The notes under the pieces were generated by a model that saw nothing but the letters and a program-made list of their open reading frames with translations, had not been told where the DNA came from and searched no databases. A stretch of 64,000 nucleotides of DNA from Beaufortia kweichowensis. Its lineage: Eukaryota > Chordata > Actinopteri > Cypriniformes > Gastromyzontidae. Made by a program: the position numbers and the translations under genes. Position 1 is the stretch's first letter. Each line of letters starts with the position of its first letter. The stretch spans positions 2,439,185 to 2,503,184 of the forward strand of contig CM032808.1 of NCBI GenBank assembly GCA_019155185.1, read 5' to 3'. Shown in pieces: positions 48,370-61,696 of the stretch.

Positions 48370-49245
48370 GGGACATCTGGTCAAGATGGCTACTGTACAT
48401 TAAGTACATTGGGTACATTAAGTACATTGGGTACATTACCCCAAGATCTTTCGGGATGAAGAGTTGATGATTCATACCAAATTGTATAACGATATGTCAT
48501 ATCATTCAAAAGGTATTGTGATTTATGACAAATTTCACAATGGCAGAAAAACGGTTCATCAAAATCATAGTCAGCAGATCCGCCATGACACAAAGTATCT
48601 GTAGACACTAAGATTATGATTTTCTGACAAACATTTCAAAAGTTATTAGCGAAAATAGCCATTTTTTAAATCTTGTGACCCATAGGTGGCGCTGTTCCCG
48701 AATTTGGCATGGACCACCAGATTGAGGTGCTGATGAAGTTTACCAAGTTTAATTTCAATCGATCAAAGTTTCGCAAAGATACGGTCACCGAACCAATTTT
48801 GGGTCGACATCATTAATTTTTTACAACGTCATAACTTTTTTCAACCGTACATCATGAAATTCTGTTCAGTCATTTCTGTGCAGCTCAGTTCAAAGATCAT
48901 CTCTGCTAAATTACTGACGAATTAAACCAATTTTAAAGGCGGTAGAGCGAAAAAAGTGAATACTGTACTTTTCAAAATGGCTGCTACTGTAATAGGTGCA
49001 GTCCTAATGCAACTGAATCAGATGTACTAAGTAGAATTTTTGTACATCAAAAGGTTCAACAGTTATAACCATTTGAAAACTGAATTTTTGGACTGCTGGT
49101 GGTGCTATAGAGTTAGTGCTAGAGACCCCCAAGTTGGTCATGACCACCACTACAAGTGTGCCAAATTGAACTTTTATAGAACATCTTACGGAGTATGTTT
49201 TCTTCATATAAAAAAGAAAAGGTTAATAGGATTAACTCTCCCTTA
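48370..49245. repeat. Probable composite of fish interspersed repeats
   Basis: Contains ATAGGTGGCGCTGTTCCCGA (from about 48684) and, about 420 bases later, GGTGGTGCTATAGAGTTAGT with GACCACCACTACAAGTGTGC. These are phrases typical of a GGTGGCGCTATAGAG-type repeat widespread in fish. An 18-bp tandem at its start is listed separately. No coding capacity. Confidence 0.5.
48395..48438 (+). repeat. 18-bp tandem minisatellite, about 2.4 copies
   Basis: GTACATTAAGTACATTGG occurs twice exactly, then GTACATTA. The unit is itself a near-duplication of GTACATTR. Confidence 0.95.
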
Positions 49246-49246
49246 A

Positions 49247-49248
<2 letters not shown>

Positions 49249-49302
<54 letters not shown>
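49249..49302 (+). repeat. (TA)n microsatellite
   Basis: 27 uninterrupted TA units. Confidence 0.97.
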
Positions 49303-49308
<6 letters not shown>

Positions 49309-49806
49309 TATTCATGAGTGTAACTTCTTATCCTAGATTAGCACTTTTAATCTTATAAATTGATATTGATACATAAGACTCTTGGACTGGGTTTAATATG
49401 CCTGCCAGAATCACATATTGCACTGATCTCATTTGTGCAAGATCTCCGTGGCCGTTTGCCAGCAGTGAAAGTACAAACCATGTGAAGCTGCTAGCGTTTT
49501 TTGCTTAGCAGGGCTTAGTCTCATCGAGGGTCATATGAAGGCCTGTAAGCAGTTAAGAGATTTTCTGGTCATTTTAGAGAGGACCACAAATCCTCAAATC
49601 CTGAACACACATCAAACAGGGTTTCTAAGCATGCTTGTGGTTTGGAGAAGACTGGGGACGTGTTTGACACAGAAATTATGTCATTTTGATCATCTTATCA
49701 TACTGACATCTATATAGCTTGTTTTAAAAATAGCAGATTTACTGTTTGACTAGTGAAGTAGATCTGGTATTGTTAATAGATTGAAATATCCCATTTTAAA
49801 TGTGTG
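49303..49806. other. Intergenic, nothing recognised
   Basis: No supported gene; one 60-codon chance frame. Confidence 0.4.
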
Positions 49807-49978
49807 CTACACTTATAAAAATAAAGGTGCTTTAAAACCATTTTTGGTTTCCCAAAGAACTTTTCTGTTCAAAAGAACCATACAAAGAACCTTCAGATGT
49901 TAAAGAATCATTCAAGCAAAAATGGTTCTTCTATGACATCATAAAGCACCTTTTGACGGCATGATTTTTATCATGTGT
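49807..49978. mobile_element. MITE of the 'aaaggtgctt ... aagcacctt' type
   Basis: Starts ACACTTATAAAAATAAAGGT then GCTTTAAAACCA, and ends ATAAAGCACCTTTTG with a decayed AT-rich tip. The ends AAAGGTGCTTTA and ATAAAGCACCTTT are inverted. The interior is built from GGTTCTT / AAGAACC units (AAAGAACC, AAAAGAACCATACAAAGAACC, AAAAATGGTTCTTCTATG), a layout very common in cyprinid DNA. Confidence 0.7.
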
Positions 49979-51100
49979 AATGTCAAGTCTATTTTTTTTC
50001 TTTTTCCTCCTGCACTGATTGTCAATAATGGGGTTTGTTTGTAATATAGAAAAGCTCTATATATTCTCTGTAGCACTGCTATGACATCACATGGGTTCTC
50101 TCAATAATTTTCTACGGTTTGGCTCTGTTTGAACCAAGAACCGTGAGATATAAATCTGCATATCAGAAGTGAGCAGCCGTTTAGAAGGCTCTCAATCCGT
50201 TTCATGGGTTTACCTTTACAGTTCCTTATCCTGCGCCTTTATATCACACGTCTTTGGAGACATTCAAATAAAAAAACAAAGCCAAAATCTTAAGTACATA
50301 TAAAAATGTAAGAATTTTGAGACTAATGTACTATTCTGTTGCATGAAGTACAGCAAGGGTCTTTGTTGTTTTTGAATGTGCTTGTCCAGACTGAGGTCCT
50401 AAGCGACTCAGGTGGGCGTCACTAACGGCTTACTTTTTCTGTTTGACATTGCACATGAAAATGATTTCGTATGTTGTATTTTTAATAGAGTGGGGTTTGT
50501 GATGGCTTTCAGTGCCTCTGTGAGTGTGTAGATCAAAACCTACTGAAGCAACCAGCCTCAAACCACCGCCTCATCCACTGCTGTGCTAGCAGTCAATGTG
50601 ATCTAACAACTGTTAACTTAAGCTGTCAAGCGGCTCAGTAGAATAGATATATTTAGGAGTGTATCTTCTCTCAAAAATCTTGGAGTCACTTTGTAATTCT
50701 CTTTTAGTCTGTATTTGCCACAGATTGCTAATGATGTTGCCTTTGATGAATTGGTCATTGTTAGCATTAACAAACCCCTAACCCACTTAAGTATTTAATT
50801 ATGTAATCTTTTGTGCCATTACACCTTTTGTGCTGTGAGCATAAACGACCTCAAATGTAAGAACATTTATAAAAAGAAATAATAAAAATGTAGAAACACT
50901 ACAGGGAAAATCTGGTAATGGTAATGTGGTAAAAACGATATATTATAAAGAACATTGTTAAGTACTTTAAAATAAAAGATTAAATAATAAAGAAATATTA
51001 AAGGTTAAAAGATACATTACTGAATTACTGTGAAAATGTGCTTTGCATGAGACAACATCAGTATAGTACACTTATTACAACATTTATTAACTATAGGGGA
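49979..51100. other. Intergenic, nothing recognised
   Basis: No supported gene; 50880-51070 is very AT-rich. Confidence 0.4.
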
Positions 51101-51570
51101 CAGTAGCGGCTCCTGACCAAAAATTTTGGAGAGGCAGTTTCTGGGTCGTAAGCTATCCATGAATGCACAGGGACAGACTCTACACTTTGCTGACGCGGAT
51201 TAATAATATTAATAAAACTACGTTCAAGTGGGGCAGTCTCAAATCTGCCCATGTGTCTCTTAATTAGAGCGCGCTGCAGTTCCTTTTTTCACCACAAATT
51301 TACATTGAGAAAATGTGTGGCGCTGTTGAGGGAGCGCAGAGAGACCCTCTGCCCCGCTTATCAAACCTGAAGCAATGCGATGAAATTTTAACATATCCAC
51401 CTCACTTTATGACTTATACCAGTCTAAAATGTTTTCAGAATAAGGATGAACATTTTTGAGTTAACAGTTAATTAGGACTGGTCCAGTTTATATAGAGTTC
51501 TATGTTTTCAAGTGGCTGAATATTTTGGTGGGGCTCAGCCCCACCTGCCCATACAGACGAGCCGCGCCTG
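51101..51570. mobile_element. hAT-like MITE with a perfect 8-bp target duplication
   Basis: The left end CAGTAGCGGCTC and the right end GAGCCGCGCCTG are imperfect inverted repeats. It is flanked by ATAGGGGA at 51093-51100 and again at 51571-51578, an exact 8-bp duplication. Length is 470 bp. The interior is GC-richer than its surroundings and has no transposase. Ends and duplication size fit a nonautonomous hAT. The perfect duplication suggests a younger insertion than the element at 12332. Confidence 0.9.
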
Positions 51571-51578
51571 ATAGGGGA

Positions 51579-52760
51579 TATATGGGATATTCTCTACAAG
51601 TGTGACATCACCCAAAGAGGTCCAAGACCCTATCTGATGCTTTAGTATTCATTGACTTTTTACATTTTAGTTTTGGAGCTTGATGGACAATAAAAGGTAC
51701 AGGATGATTCTTTATAGCAAAAGAATGATAATACTGGCATAAATAAAATAAAACACCAGTCAGAAAGATCAAATTATACAGAATAAGGGGCTACGCAAAT
51801 TTCTTGGGCTCTACTGTAATTATAAACCATTAAAGAAATTCACTGAAATTAATATTCTTATGAATATGATTATACTAAATGTGACCTTGTCTTGTGAAAT
51901 CCAGGCTAAAGTTTCCAAATCTAATTGAGATAATGAGCATCAAAGTAGCCACAGTCATAAAAATGACAGCAATAAATGTGTGTTTATTGCTGTAAATGAT
52001 AGACTATATGAAACAGATACAGTACTCGAATTTTCATTTATTAATACTGAAACTAATGATTTTATGGCTTGGCTTTCTATGTTGGCTTCCTAAACGCTGA
52101 TTTCAGTCTGTGACGTGGTCTTACTCAGTCAACTTTAAAAATATTACATAATGTATGACATTATATAATATAATGTTCAACAAAGCTTTTTAAACCGAAA
52201 ACTTTACACTGAAGTGTTTTCTTTTTTAGTGAATGATTTTTAACCATTCTATGCTTATAAAATGTACAGCTTCAGTTTGAGTGCTGTGTCTGTTTTCCCA
52301 ATGCAGTGTAAACTTTGCTGAACTATTGTAAAAACCTGGTGTGGGCTTTTTTGACTTGAACCAGTTTACAACCACTTGTCAATCACCCAACACACAATAA
52401 CAGCCGCATAGCAACAATACCTTACCAACCATCCAGAAAACCTAATACAGGACACCTTTTTTATACCAACAAACACATTTTCTTCTAGCATGCTAGCACT
52501 CTAGCACTCCAATGTTATGCAGAACAGAAATTATTAAAAGAAATAAAATTACTTTAAAAGAACAAAGCTCATATACCTAAATTACAGAATGTATAATAAT
52601 AAGACACATCACATCTTTCAGGTCTAAGGAGAGAAGAGTGTTACATTCTGAGCACTCAATCATCTAAACGTGCCTTTGACACTGAGCCAGTATTTCTACT
52701 CAGTGTCACGTATAAAGTAATGTGTAATTGGATCATAGAATTAGAGAGTATGCCAATGGA
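51579..52760. other. Intergenic, nothing recognised
   Basis: AT-rich; no supported gene. Confidence 0.4.
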
Positions 52761-53303
52761 TCATCCCTGAAATATCAAATTAGTGTAAAAAGCATTTACA
52801 TGGATTTCATAGCCAGGGAACTTAATAAACACATCAGATGGTATTTTATAGGATATGACGCGTAGTCTTTTCAGCTTATGAAGGTCGGTAACTATAATGC
52901 TGTTGGCAACGGAAGTCCTGCCAGCTGATGACATAAAAAGTGTCTGTGGATGACAGGTTTTGCCTAAATCTAGTCTCTTCTTCTTTTTTAGGCAGGTGCT
53001 ACCTGACAAGGTCCTGCTCATGGACATTTTCTCTTTTTTGGCTGTACTATTATTTTTCAGCCATGGAGCATTATGAGTTTCGCAAACATGAAAGCAATAG
53101 GAGCAATAAGGGCTTTGCGAGCGCAAAATCAATATACATTTCAGTGCTGGTTTTGACATCTGGTTCAAAAGGTCATTGAGGGGAAATGAGCTGTCAATAG
53201 AGGTGTTGGATATGGAATTTACCATTGATTTGAATATACCACTAACCTTTAATATTAAACTCGATGTGCACTGTTTGTACTGCAGACATGGATGACACCT
53301 CAC
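52761..53303 (-). other. 180-codon open frame, coding status doubtful
   Basis: The second longest frame in the window after the bHLH gene. I recognise no domain, signal peptide or membrane segment. It is rich in Ser, Lys, Leu and Cys with a KKKK run, as expected of chance translation. There is no promoter or poly(A) context that I can point to. Part of the DNA could be conserved noncoding sequence or a remnant of something. I do not call it a gene. Confidence 0.15.
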
Positions 53304-53415
53304 GGCGCATGACGTGTCACTTTTCTAAAAAACATTGACATTGATTCATAAAAGGTAGAACCCAAGTTATATCTAGAGACCAGAACAGGGTTAAAATATG
53401 GGGTAAAAAGGGGGT

Positions 53416-53672
53416 ACTTCATCCCAATATGAAAAATCTATCATCATTTATTCATCCTCATGTCATTTCAAACTGGTATAACCTTTTTTTCTTGTGAAGA
53501 ACAAAAAAGAAGATTTTCTGAGGAATGTCGGTAACCAAACAACACTGGCCTCCATTGACTTCCATATGGACACAAAAGCACTGAGACATTTCACAAAATG
53601 TCATGTGTAGTCTTCCACAGAAGAAAGAGTCACATGGTTTTTGAATGACACAAGGGTGCATAAATGACCCCT
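53416..53672 (-). mobile_element. MITE copy of the GGGATAGTTCAC-type family, ends lost
   Basis: Contains the family's internal order: ATTTATTCATCCTCATGTCA, TTTCAAACTGG, AACAAAAAAGAAGATTTTCT, GGTAACCAAACAACACTGG and CATTGACTTCCAT. It then closes with CACAAGGGTGCATAAATGA. It is related to 14803-15066, but the terminal GTGAACTATCCCTT-type ends are not preserved. Orientation relative to that copy is tentative. Confidence 0.7.
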
Positions 53673-55490
53673 AAATTTAGATATTGAATTTTTTTACATT
53701 TCTTTTTATTTTTTAATTTAAAGTTGTTGTTTTTTTCAAAAAGTAACATTAACATTAAAATGTATTGTTTATTGCTGTAAAAAATGGACAAATATTTAAA
53801 TCTCAGACCTTATCATCAATATATAGTTTGTCATGATTAGATTAGAAGTAAACATATGATAAATAAATAGTATAAATATATTTTCAAGAAGTGTAAAGCT
53901 GCATCTAAAATCTAACAAAATGTAAAAAAATGTGGAAATAAAAAATACAAAGCAGAGAAAAATGCTAATAAATTTGACTTTTATTTATTTTCTCAACTAT
54001 TTTCAAAATCTGGCATGCATAAAGTCAGAGGATGACACACTAAAAGAACACTTATGTGATTAAGACATTATTTGTAAAATATTAAATGTCCCGTCCTGTT
54101 AAAAGGGTTTAAGTGTGAACATTAACTCAATAATGGATGTCATCCAGTTTCCATTTACATGTGTGGCCAAACTAACTCCTGTCAGAGGACTCCATAAATA
54201 ACTTATTAAAACATCACTTTCAGCTACATTTAATGCTGCAATATACATGTAAGTTATGGCTTAGCGGTCTTTTACATAAAGTGCCAAGTTGTTATTAATG
54301 CAAAGCTGGCTCATAATATTGCTGAGAGTTGGTGTTGGGTGCGTTTGGCTTGGACCGTTAAACAACCACCTAGCGATGATCTAGAAACCATCCAGAATTC
54401 ATGTAAAGTGTAATGTAATGTAAAGTAAGTTTTTTTAGCTTTGCAGCATCATGGGTTAAAGAACATTAAACATATACTATACTTTTACAGGATTTTTGTT
54501 TGTGGATCTCTGGTTGAAAAGAAATCTGTTAATGAAAGGAAAACAGAGTGGGCAGGAAACACACAGAGTAAACAGAATGTCAAAGCTTTAGTGATTTCTT
54601 CTCCTGTTTCACCTGCATAGAATCTTTGAAAACAGACAAGGTGATGAATAATCCCGGTCCCTCGATTCTAGTTCAGCTCTTATTACATATTGACAGAAGT
54701 AGAGCTGGACTTCTTTAAGTACACATGGAAGCACATTTGATGTTTTTGCACATTCTAAAAACAATTTGTTTGTGTTCATAATCTTTTATCAAAATGTATT
54801 AACTTTGTTCTTGGTTAATATTAGCCGAGAGCCAATAAATGTTCTACTGTTATGGGTGATTCTGCCTTTTAAAAAAATATTTTTCTGTTTTTTTTTACTT
54901 TTTCTTCCATGCCAACCTCTGAAAGATGAGTCTCCCCTTCATTTATAAATTAATAAATGATTGAACTGCATCTGTTGAATGCCGCTGTAGGCCCACAATA
55001 CTTTCTTTCATCTTGTGTGTACTTTAGTTCACTTTAGATCATTACGTAAGTCTTGCGGTAATTACAAGGTCTAGAACAGCATTCTGAATCTCTCCTAAAA
55101 TGCAGTAGCACCCATTAATGGACTCTTTGAATTTGTGCCGAGAAATATTAGAGGAAACCTGTAGCTTTTGTTATACAGTAATGAATATGTGCTGTACAGA
55201 GAAAGACATCTACAGGAGCTCTGCTGGTATCCACTGCAGTATCCTGCCAAGAGAGCGAGCAAGAGAGATAGTTGTTTTATTAGGCTGCTCTCTCATCAAT
55301 TAGTAGGATTCTGAAGGTTTGCAGAGTGAATTTCTGCCCTGCGTCTTTAAATCCTCAAACCCTAGCCGTGTATTACACATACATATGAATTTATGAATGC
55401 ACACGGGCACATACACTCGCACATGCAATCAACATATCTTTGCACACATGGAGATAACATGATATCAATCTTTCTGTAGTGATTTTCTGA
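53673..55490. other. Intergenic, nothing recognised
   Basis: AT-rich, with no supported gene or clear repeat. Confidence 0.4.
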
Positions 55491-55573
55491 AGCTCCTGTA
55501 GCTTAACTGCTATAGCGCAGTGCTAGCAATGCCAAGGGCATGGGATCAAAAAGGAATGCATGTAAAAAGTATA
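55491..55573 (+). repeat. Decayed tRNA-derived SINE head
   Basis: TGTAGCTTAACTGC (A-box region), CAGTGCTAGCAATGCCAAGG (anticodon-loop region) and a damaged B box, CATGGGATCAAAAAGGAATG. It abuts the transposon that starts at 55574. It is probably related to the fragment at 27564. Confidence 0.6.
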
Positions 55574-55881
55574 TGTGACCCTGGACCACAAAACCAGTCT
55601 TAAGGGTAAATTTTTTGGAATTGAGATTATTCAGATCAGCTGAATAAATAAGCTTTGTATTGATGTATGGTTTGTTAAGATGGGACAATATTTGGCTGAG
55701 ATACAACGATTTGAAAATCTGGAATCTGAGGGTGCAAAAAAACAGAAATATTGAGAAAATTGCCTTTAAAGTTGTCCAAATTAAGTCATTAGGACTGTAT
55801 CTACTCAACTGACCGACACAATGTATTGTTGCCTTATGCTACCTGTGCTACGCATGACTGCTTTTGTGGTCCAGGGTCACA
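55574..55881. mobile_element. MITE with TGTGACCCTGGACCACAAAA ends
   Basis: The left end TGTGACCCTGGACCACAAAA and the right end TTTTGTGGTCCAGGGTCACA are perfect 20-base inverted repeats. The interior includes AAGATGGGACAATATTTGGC and GAATCTGAGGGTGCAAAAAA. This is a well-known abundant teleost element. No target duplication was evident. The minus frame at 55503-55808 lies almost wholly inside it and is not a gene. Confidence 0.92.
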
Positions 55882-58800
55882 ATGCTGTAAAAAATATTGT
55901 ACATTTTTAAAAAGTAGTAAATAATGTGTGGATTAGTTAATTGTAAATAACCGTCACATATACAGTAAAAAAGTGTAATACCTTAATACATTTAATGGGA
56001 CATATTTACTTTAATTTAAAATTTTTAAAAGTAAAAAATTATGAATTACTATACAGCAAAAATCTGTACATTTCACAGGATGATGAGTAAATTTGAAATT
56101 GAATTGAAAAAGTCCAGTTTACCACCTGTGGTTAACTGTTTAATATAAGGTAGATTTATATTAGCAGTTATATATCATATTTATTAGTTACATAATATAT
56201 GATATATAATATAGACCCTCCAAAATGTTGAAATTGTATAATAAACACTACTTGCTGTAATGCATAAAACTTTCATCATATTTTTTCAGTTTTACACTGT
56301 AATGGTTACATGCTTATATTGTTCATTTTTATGGAAGTTGATTGACAATCACAGCTGCCACATTTTACAGTGATGGTTAAATGTAAGATTGTAATATTTT
56401 TTTATATTCAGAAGAATGTTGTCCACAAGTCTTATTGTGTATGTTTGTGAAACTTCAATGACAAACGTCTCTTTTTGACTTTATTGCAATGAAAAATTAA
56501 AGGCATAAGGCTGATGTGAATACTTACATGTGTGATGACAGTTCTGGTTGAACTGTCCCTTTAATACTGTACATTTATTCATTATGCCAAGCGTTATTCT
56601 CATTTAAATGTTCATAAAAGAACAACATTGAATTGATTCAGTTTTGCAGGCTTATGTACCATTTACACACAGGAGACTAACACTGGAATAAGCTTTTGTT
56701 TTCTTATTGTCTTTCCGCTTCACTAACAGGATCTCTTATAAGCTGTGAATGTGTGTAGAGTAACAGAACAATCCACTCACACTCTTCTATAAAGCACCAA
56801 ACAAAATTGACAAGTTTTTTTGCACTTCAAGCGCACTGATGTGCCAGAACTATTCTAGACTTCATTTTGATCTTCATTTCTTATTGTGCCCTGTATGTCC
56901 ACCCAACAGCACCTGGCGGAAAATTCTTTGGATGATCGAACGATCACATTGTATAAAGCGTAATTTAATTGTGGTGTGGAGGAGATTACTAAAGAGAGTG
57001 TGTGTGTGAAACTGCTGCAATGCTGTGAATCACATGCTGCAGGAACTATGTACTGTAGTATTTTCTTGCATCATTTATAAAGGTCTGACAGGCTGTACGA
57101 TTAGCAAGGATAAAAATAAAACTGTTAAGTAGCTCTTTGTGATCTGGAGCGTAAGACACTGGGAAACGTGTCCACTATAAATACAATTCAAATGGAGATT
57201 TTAAATGTTACTAATTATTTCACACCAGCAGTTGCGTCAGATGCAAGTCATCTTGAAGTGTCTCCAAGCCCAGAAAAGCTTTTTGAGAGCCATGTTGGCA
57301 CCATAGTAGAAATGAACTCATATTGTATTGAATATCATTTAGCATAACCATTAATAATTGTTAAAATGCTTATAATAATAAATATTACAATTTTAAACCA
57401 AACACAAATGATGTAATTATGTAGAGTTCCCCAATGCTTATTACCGTAATACAGTCATCAAAATCAGCATAAACCTTTTTGAACAACAGCTTCCATTCTC
57501 ATTAGCATCGTTTTGTGTTTTCTCTTGATTGGTCTTTTATAAATCGTATGCTTTTGTCAGTGGTTAAGAACATCACACTAGCAAAACCTTTCAGCCTGTT
57601 TATTACACATGTGATCATTTTAAAGTTGTGACTATTGTGTCTTGTGTCATTTAATTTTGCTGCCAGATATGAACGGATGGATCTTTTGCAGTGTGTCTGT
57701 AATAACTCTTGATATATCTTTTCACCTTCTCTCTAAAAGGGTTTGGATTTGGAGGGCCAGATTGTGATACTGCTACTCTCGTGCCCGTTAAAACAAATGA
57801 AGTGAATTTATTACCATAATGTACGTTTGATTTATTGCCCTTTACTGAGGGTAACCGTTTCTGTGCTTTTTTATGTATAATGAAATCAGAATAAAGGCTA
57901 TAGCACATGTGGGTTGTACAGATTAATTACACACCTGTTAGCATCAGTTAACTTTGGGCTTTAGCAACCTCTTTATGCGGTCGGCTATTAATTGAATGTT
58001 CTTTGTATGCTTTAGATAAACACCTATACATGTGTTTTACATTTGCACAATGAATGCTTAAGAAATACCTACATCCTGTCCCCAGACCCATTCCCATTTT
58101 ACTGCATTTATATAGACCAACAGTTTTGCAAGAACTGACATTTAAGCAAATTCAATATAACTGGTATGGCCACTGAAGCATACTAAATGCTCATTGATGA
58201 CTGGCACACATTCAGACAATATTTCACCCCTAACAGAATCATTTATACATGCTCTACATGCCATGTCATGCATTTTCCATCAGGTTGGTTCAAATGACAA
58301 TGTGATTGTGCATTCATCACTCAACGGTGCCAGGAACTGTCACCCGGCATCTTAGGAGAGGTTTTGTGGCCCTTACATCACTCACATTCCCTGACGATGT
58401 GTGAGCAAGTTGTAATTTGTTTGGCGCAGATATGCAGCCCACAACACCCGGGTACCTGTCTAATTTAACACCTCGCTGATGATCATGCTTGGAACACTAA
58501 CTAAAAAATGATGTCTTGGCTTGGAACACTGAATTTAAAAATGAAAAAAAGGATGAAAGTGCATTTGTTGCACCTGCAATTGTGTACAGTACTGCAGATC
58601 TATAACTTTATACTGAATTGCAAAGCTATACCTTGTCAAAACACAAGAAAAACACTATTTTTAGCTATTATATTCATTTTTAAAGAAAATGTAAAAGGCT
58701 CAAGCTAAAGTTTGAAGATTTTATGTCATTGAACAGGCATATTTGATGCTGCAGTCGTTGTCCATTACCACAATTATACTGGCTCCAGTTATGTAAGTAT

Positions 58801-60739
58801 AATGTAGTCCTCACAAAAAGAAAGGAGGAGAGACAGATGAAGTAGAGGTTAAAAGACCTCAGGCAATCAAAAAGCAAGGCACAAATGCAATTACCCTTAC
58901 CTTGCAATAAGAGTTTATTTATATCATATGCACATGAATTTACATTAATCATCCTTGGATTGGCTTATGCTGTTTTGTTTTCAATGCTATTAGCTACATT
59001 CACTTAGTTCATTCAGCCTGGGAGGTCTATTAAAGGCCTTCTTGCTCCATACATTAATCACAATGCTGCCACAGGTTGCATGCACTACCACAACAGCAGT
59101 ACTCAACAACATACAACAGTATGACAATATTTAAAGATTTCAGATGCAGAGTTGCATTTCATACAATAAAACTGATGAAAATAATTCTATTGCTTATTAT
59201 AATGTCCACCACGCTTGGTATTGCAAAAATATCACCAAATATTACCTCATTTCCCATAAATTGTTAAAGGGAGAGGAAAGCTGTCTGCACCCTTAGGGTC
59301 TTTCTGAAATCTGCAGCAACCACTTGTTATGTCAGTCCACTCTTGAGCAAACAAACACTGATTTGCTAAATTTGATATATTACCACTGATCTGCTATAGA
59401 ATGTCAATATATAGTATAGTATGGTGTGGTAATAGTATGTAACTTATAGTATATAATAGTAATTAACCTTACTATGTTAGAATGTATGTAGAAGTCTATA
59501 TAGTGGCACTGATCTGCAATGTTTTTACCACCATACTAATTTGCTATATAAACATCTGTTATATAGTAACATATATAACTAACTGATTCAGTAAGATAAT
59601 TTAGAAATCACTGACCCACTATATAATATCACTGATATTCTGTGAAAGAATTACTAGTTAATTTCTTTTGGAATCTCATCATATTTAACGAGATTGCAAA
59701 CCATTATTCTGTCATTCCGTGCAATTATGTTATCAAACATTACATGTTACAGTGAAAACAGAATCACAGAACGAAAAAGGCACTGCTGATTCTCACTCAT
59801 CGTGATTTAGAAATATGTCACAACAATCATATCGATACCTACAATTAAGGGCTCAGTAATAACACAGTATTTTCTTCTTTGGATGCTCACAGACCATTTA
59901 AAGCCATTTCTTATCACTTATCACACTCATTAGGAAGTGAACTGTAAATCATTTCTGTTCTCATTGTGGATGTGAATATAAAAGAGAAAGTGTGCTTATA
60001 GCTTGTTAATCGATCCACCGTGAGTCTGTTCGTGACGGATGCCGCTGACGGGAGCTGTCCACCAGTGCGTGGTGCTGAAAGACATCAAATATACTTAAAC
60101 AAACAATTAAAGGACACTTCTGTTCTCATATGCAGCTGCAAGAAATATCCTTTAATTGTAAGAGTAAGAATATCATTTCTTTTGCCTCTGTCGATGGAGA
60201 CTTCATTGATGTGGAAGGGTAGTCAGTCCAACGTTGTTTTTCCGAAGTTCTTTTTCTCCACATTCCTTTCTCTCCAAAATACGCTCCTCCTTTATTGTAT
60301 TAGCTAACATCCCAATATCAACATTTGTAGATAGAACGTATGGTTTCGTGAAATACTGACAACTATTTAATTAAAAACAAATAACATAAACAGTCAGCAT
60401 TCAACAATTATAGGACATGGATTATCATTTTACAGACAATTTAGAACGTTACAGACATCTTATTACTGAACAGACAAGATGTTTCGATTTGTATCTATAT
60501 AAACAGTATATATAGTATAAACTATGTGCATGCAGGTTAAACCTTGTGTTGTCAGGTTGATTCACCAGCTAAACCAGGTTATTTGTTTTACAAACAAACT
60601 ATTTTTAACAAACGTTACTTATAGTGTACATCCTATGCTGTCAATAATATATACTACAATCTACACGAAACCACAGTTTGAATTACCAGGACGATCGCCT
60701 CCGCATACAGTTTTTGAACAATATCTGAAATATTCGCCA
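55882..60739. other. Gene-poor interval upstream of the receptor promoter
   Basis: No supported gene. 57900-57990 (including CTCTTTATGCGGTCGGCTAT) and 58370-58500 look more complex than their AT-rich surroundings and could hold regulatory sequence. Short frames lack domains. Confidence 0.4.
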
Positions 60740-61696
60740 TGTGTTGAGAATGTCTTTTAATTCCCACGTTTTCCACGGGACTTCTGAAAACGTCTCTCCG
60801 TCTCGCAATCACTTCTTTCCGCGCAAGCGGCGGGAATGACAATTACTCTTTGTGTCATTGCAGCGACTTAGCACTTCATCTTCCCGTAAAATCGTAATTT
60901 AAATTTAAGAATGAATTGACACCACATTACAACACTGAAAAGTAAGTTACCCTTTCGTTCTGCGCACGACGAATGGTTGAACCACCGGCGGTCTCCTCTT
61001 CACATTCGTTTTCCCCTGACTAGTGCAAATAAGTCTTAAATGATTGTCCGTTCTCACAAAGACAAGTTCTTGCATTCATACATCTTGAGATGCGTTTTGT
61101 AAAGTTTAACTGCTTCAACTTGGCACGTCGTCTTACGCACACGCTACAGGCACGACGCGAGACGTTGCAAAATCTTAAAACGCAACGCTTCGGCCAAGAC
61201 GTTCCTCTGAATCCAGTGTACGTTGACCGACACCTAAAAATAAACGGAACCCCACAACGGAAACGTCCGCACCGTCGCACGCGTTTAGCAGTCTCCGCTC
61301 CTGCGGCTTCGCGCCGAATTCCATCTCTCCGCGCGCGCGCTCGCGCCTCCTTTCTCTCTCGCTCTCAAGCACGCGCGCGGGGGTGTCCCTCCTCCGCAGT
61401 TTGGAGTTTGTGATGTGTCTCAGACTCCGCGAGCGCCGCGCAAGAGCGAGACCTGCGGAGAGAGCGCGCTGGATCCTGAAGCGACCGTAACCCTCCAACA
61501 GGCGACCGTTTCCCTGCCCTTCTCCTTCCTAATCCCCCCGTATTCCCTCACTCGCTAACGCTCTCCTTTAGCGCCGCCGCACTTTTTTCTTCATCACAGG
61601 TGTATTTTGCTCTCCTTTGACGTACTTTTCTCACTCACTGGGAATTAACGGACATCTGGGGATCGTGTGGATGAGCGGCTTCGGAGGGAACCGGAG
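60740..61696 (+). promoter_or_regulatory. CpG-rich promoter and 5' UTR of the delta glutamate receptor gene
   Basis: GC and CpG density rise sharply from about 61080 and peak at about 61320-61470 (GCGCGCGCGCTCGCGCC and similar), unlike the AT-rich DNA on both sides. No TATA box is seen close to the peak, which fits a CpG-island promoter. The exact start is not visible. Long frames on both strands here (61090-61413 plus, 61175-61498 minus) follow from the GC-rich composition and are rejected. Confidence 0.7.
61413..61490 (+). promoter_or_regulatory. Possible upstream ORF in the receptor 5' UTR
   Basis: ATG to TAA, 25 codons, Arg-rich (about 40%), about 200 bases before the receptor start. It matters only if transcription starts upstream of 61413, which is not shown. 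Confidence 0.25.

Noticed and set aside
55503..55808. 101-codon minus-strand frame
   Set aside because: Almost entirely inside the MITE with TGTGACCCTGG ends and its adjoining SINE.
61090..61498. Arg-rich frames of 107 codons on both strands
   Set aside because: CpG-island composition suppresses stop codons; the frames overlap on opposite strands and lack domains.
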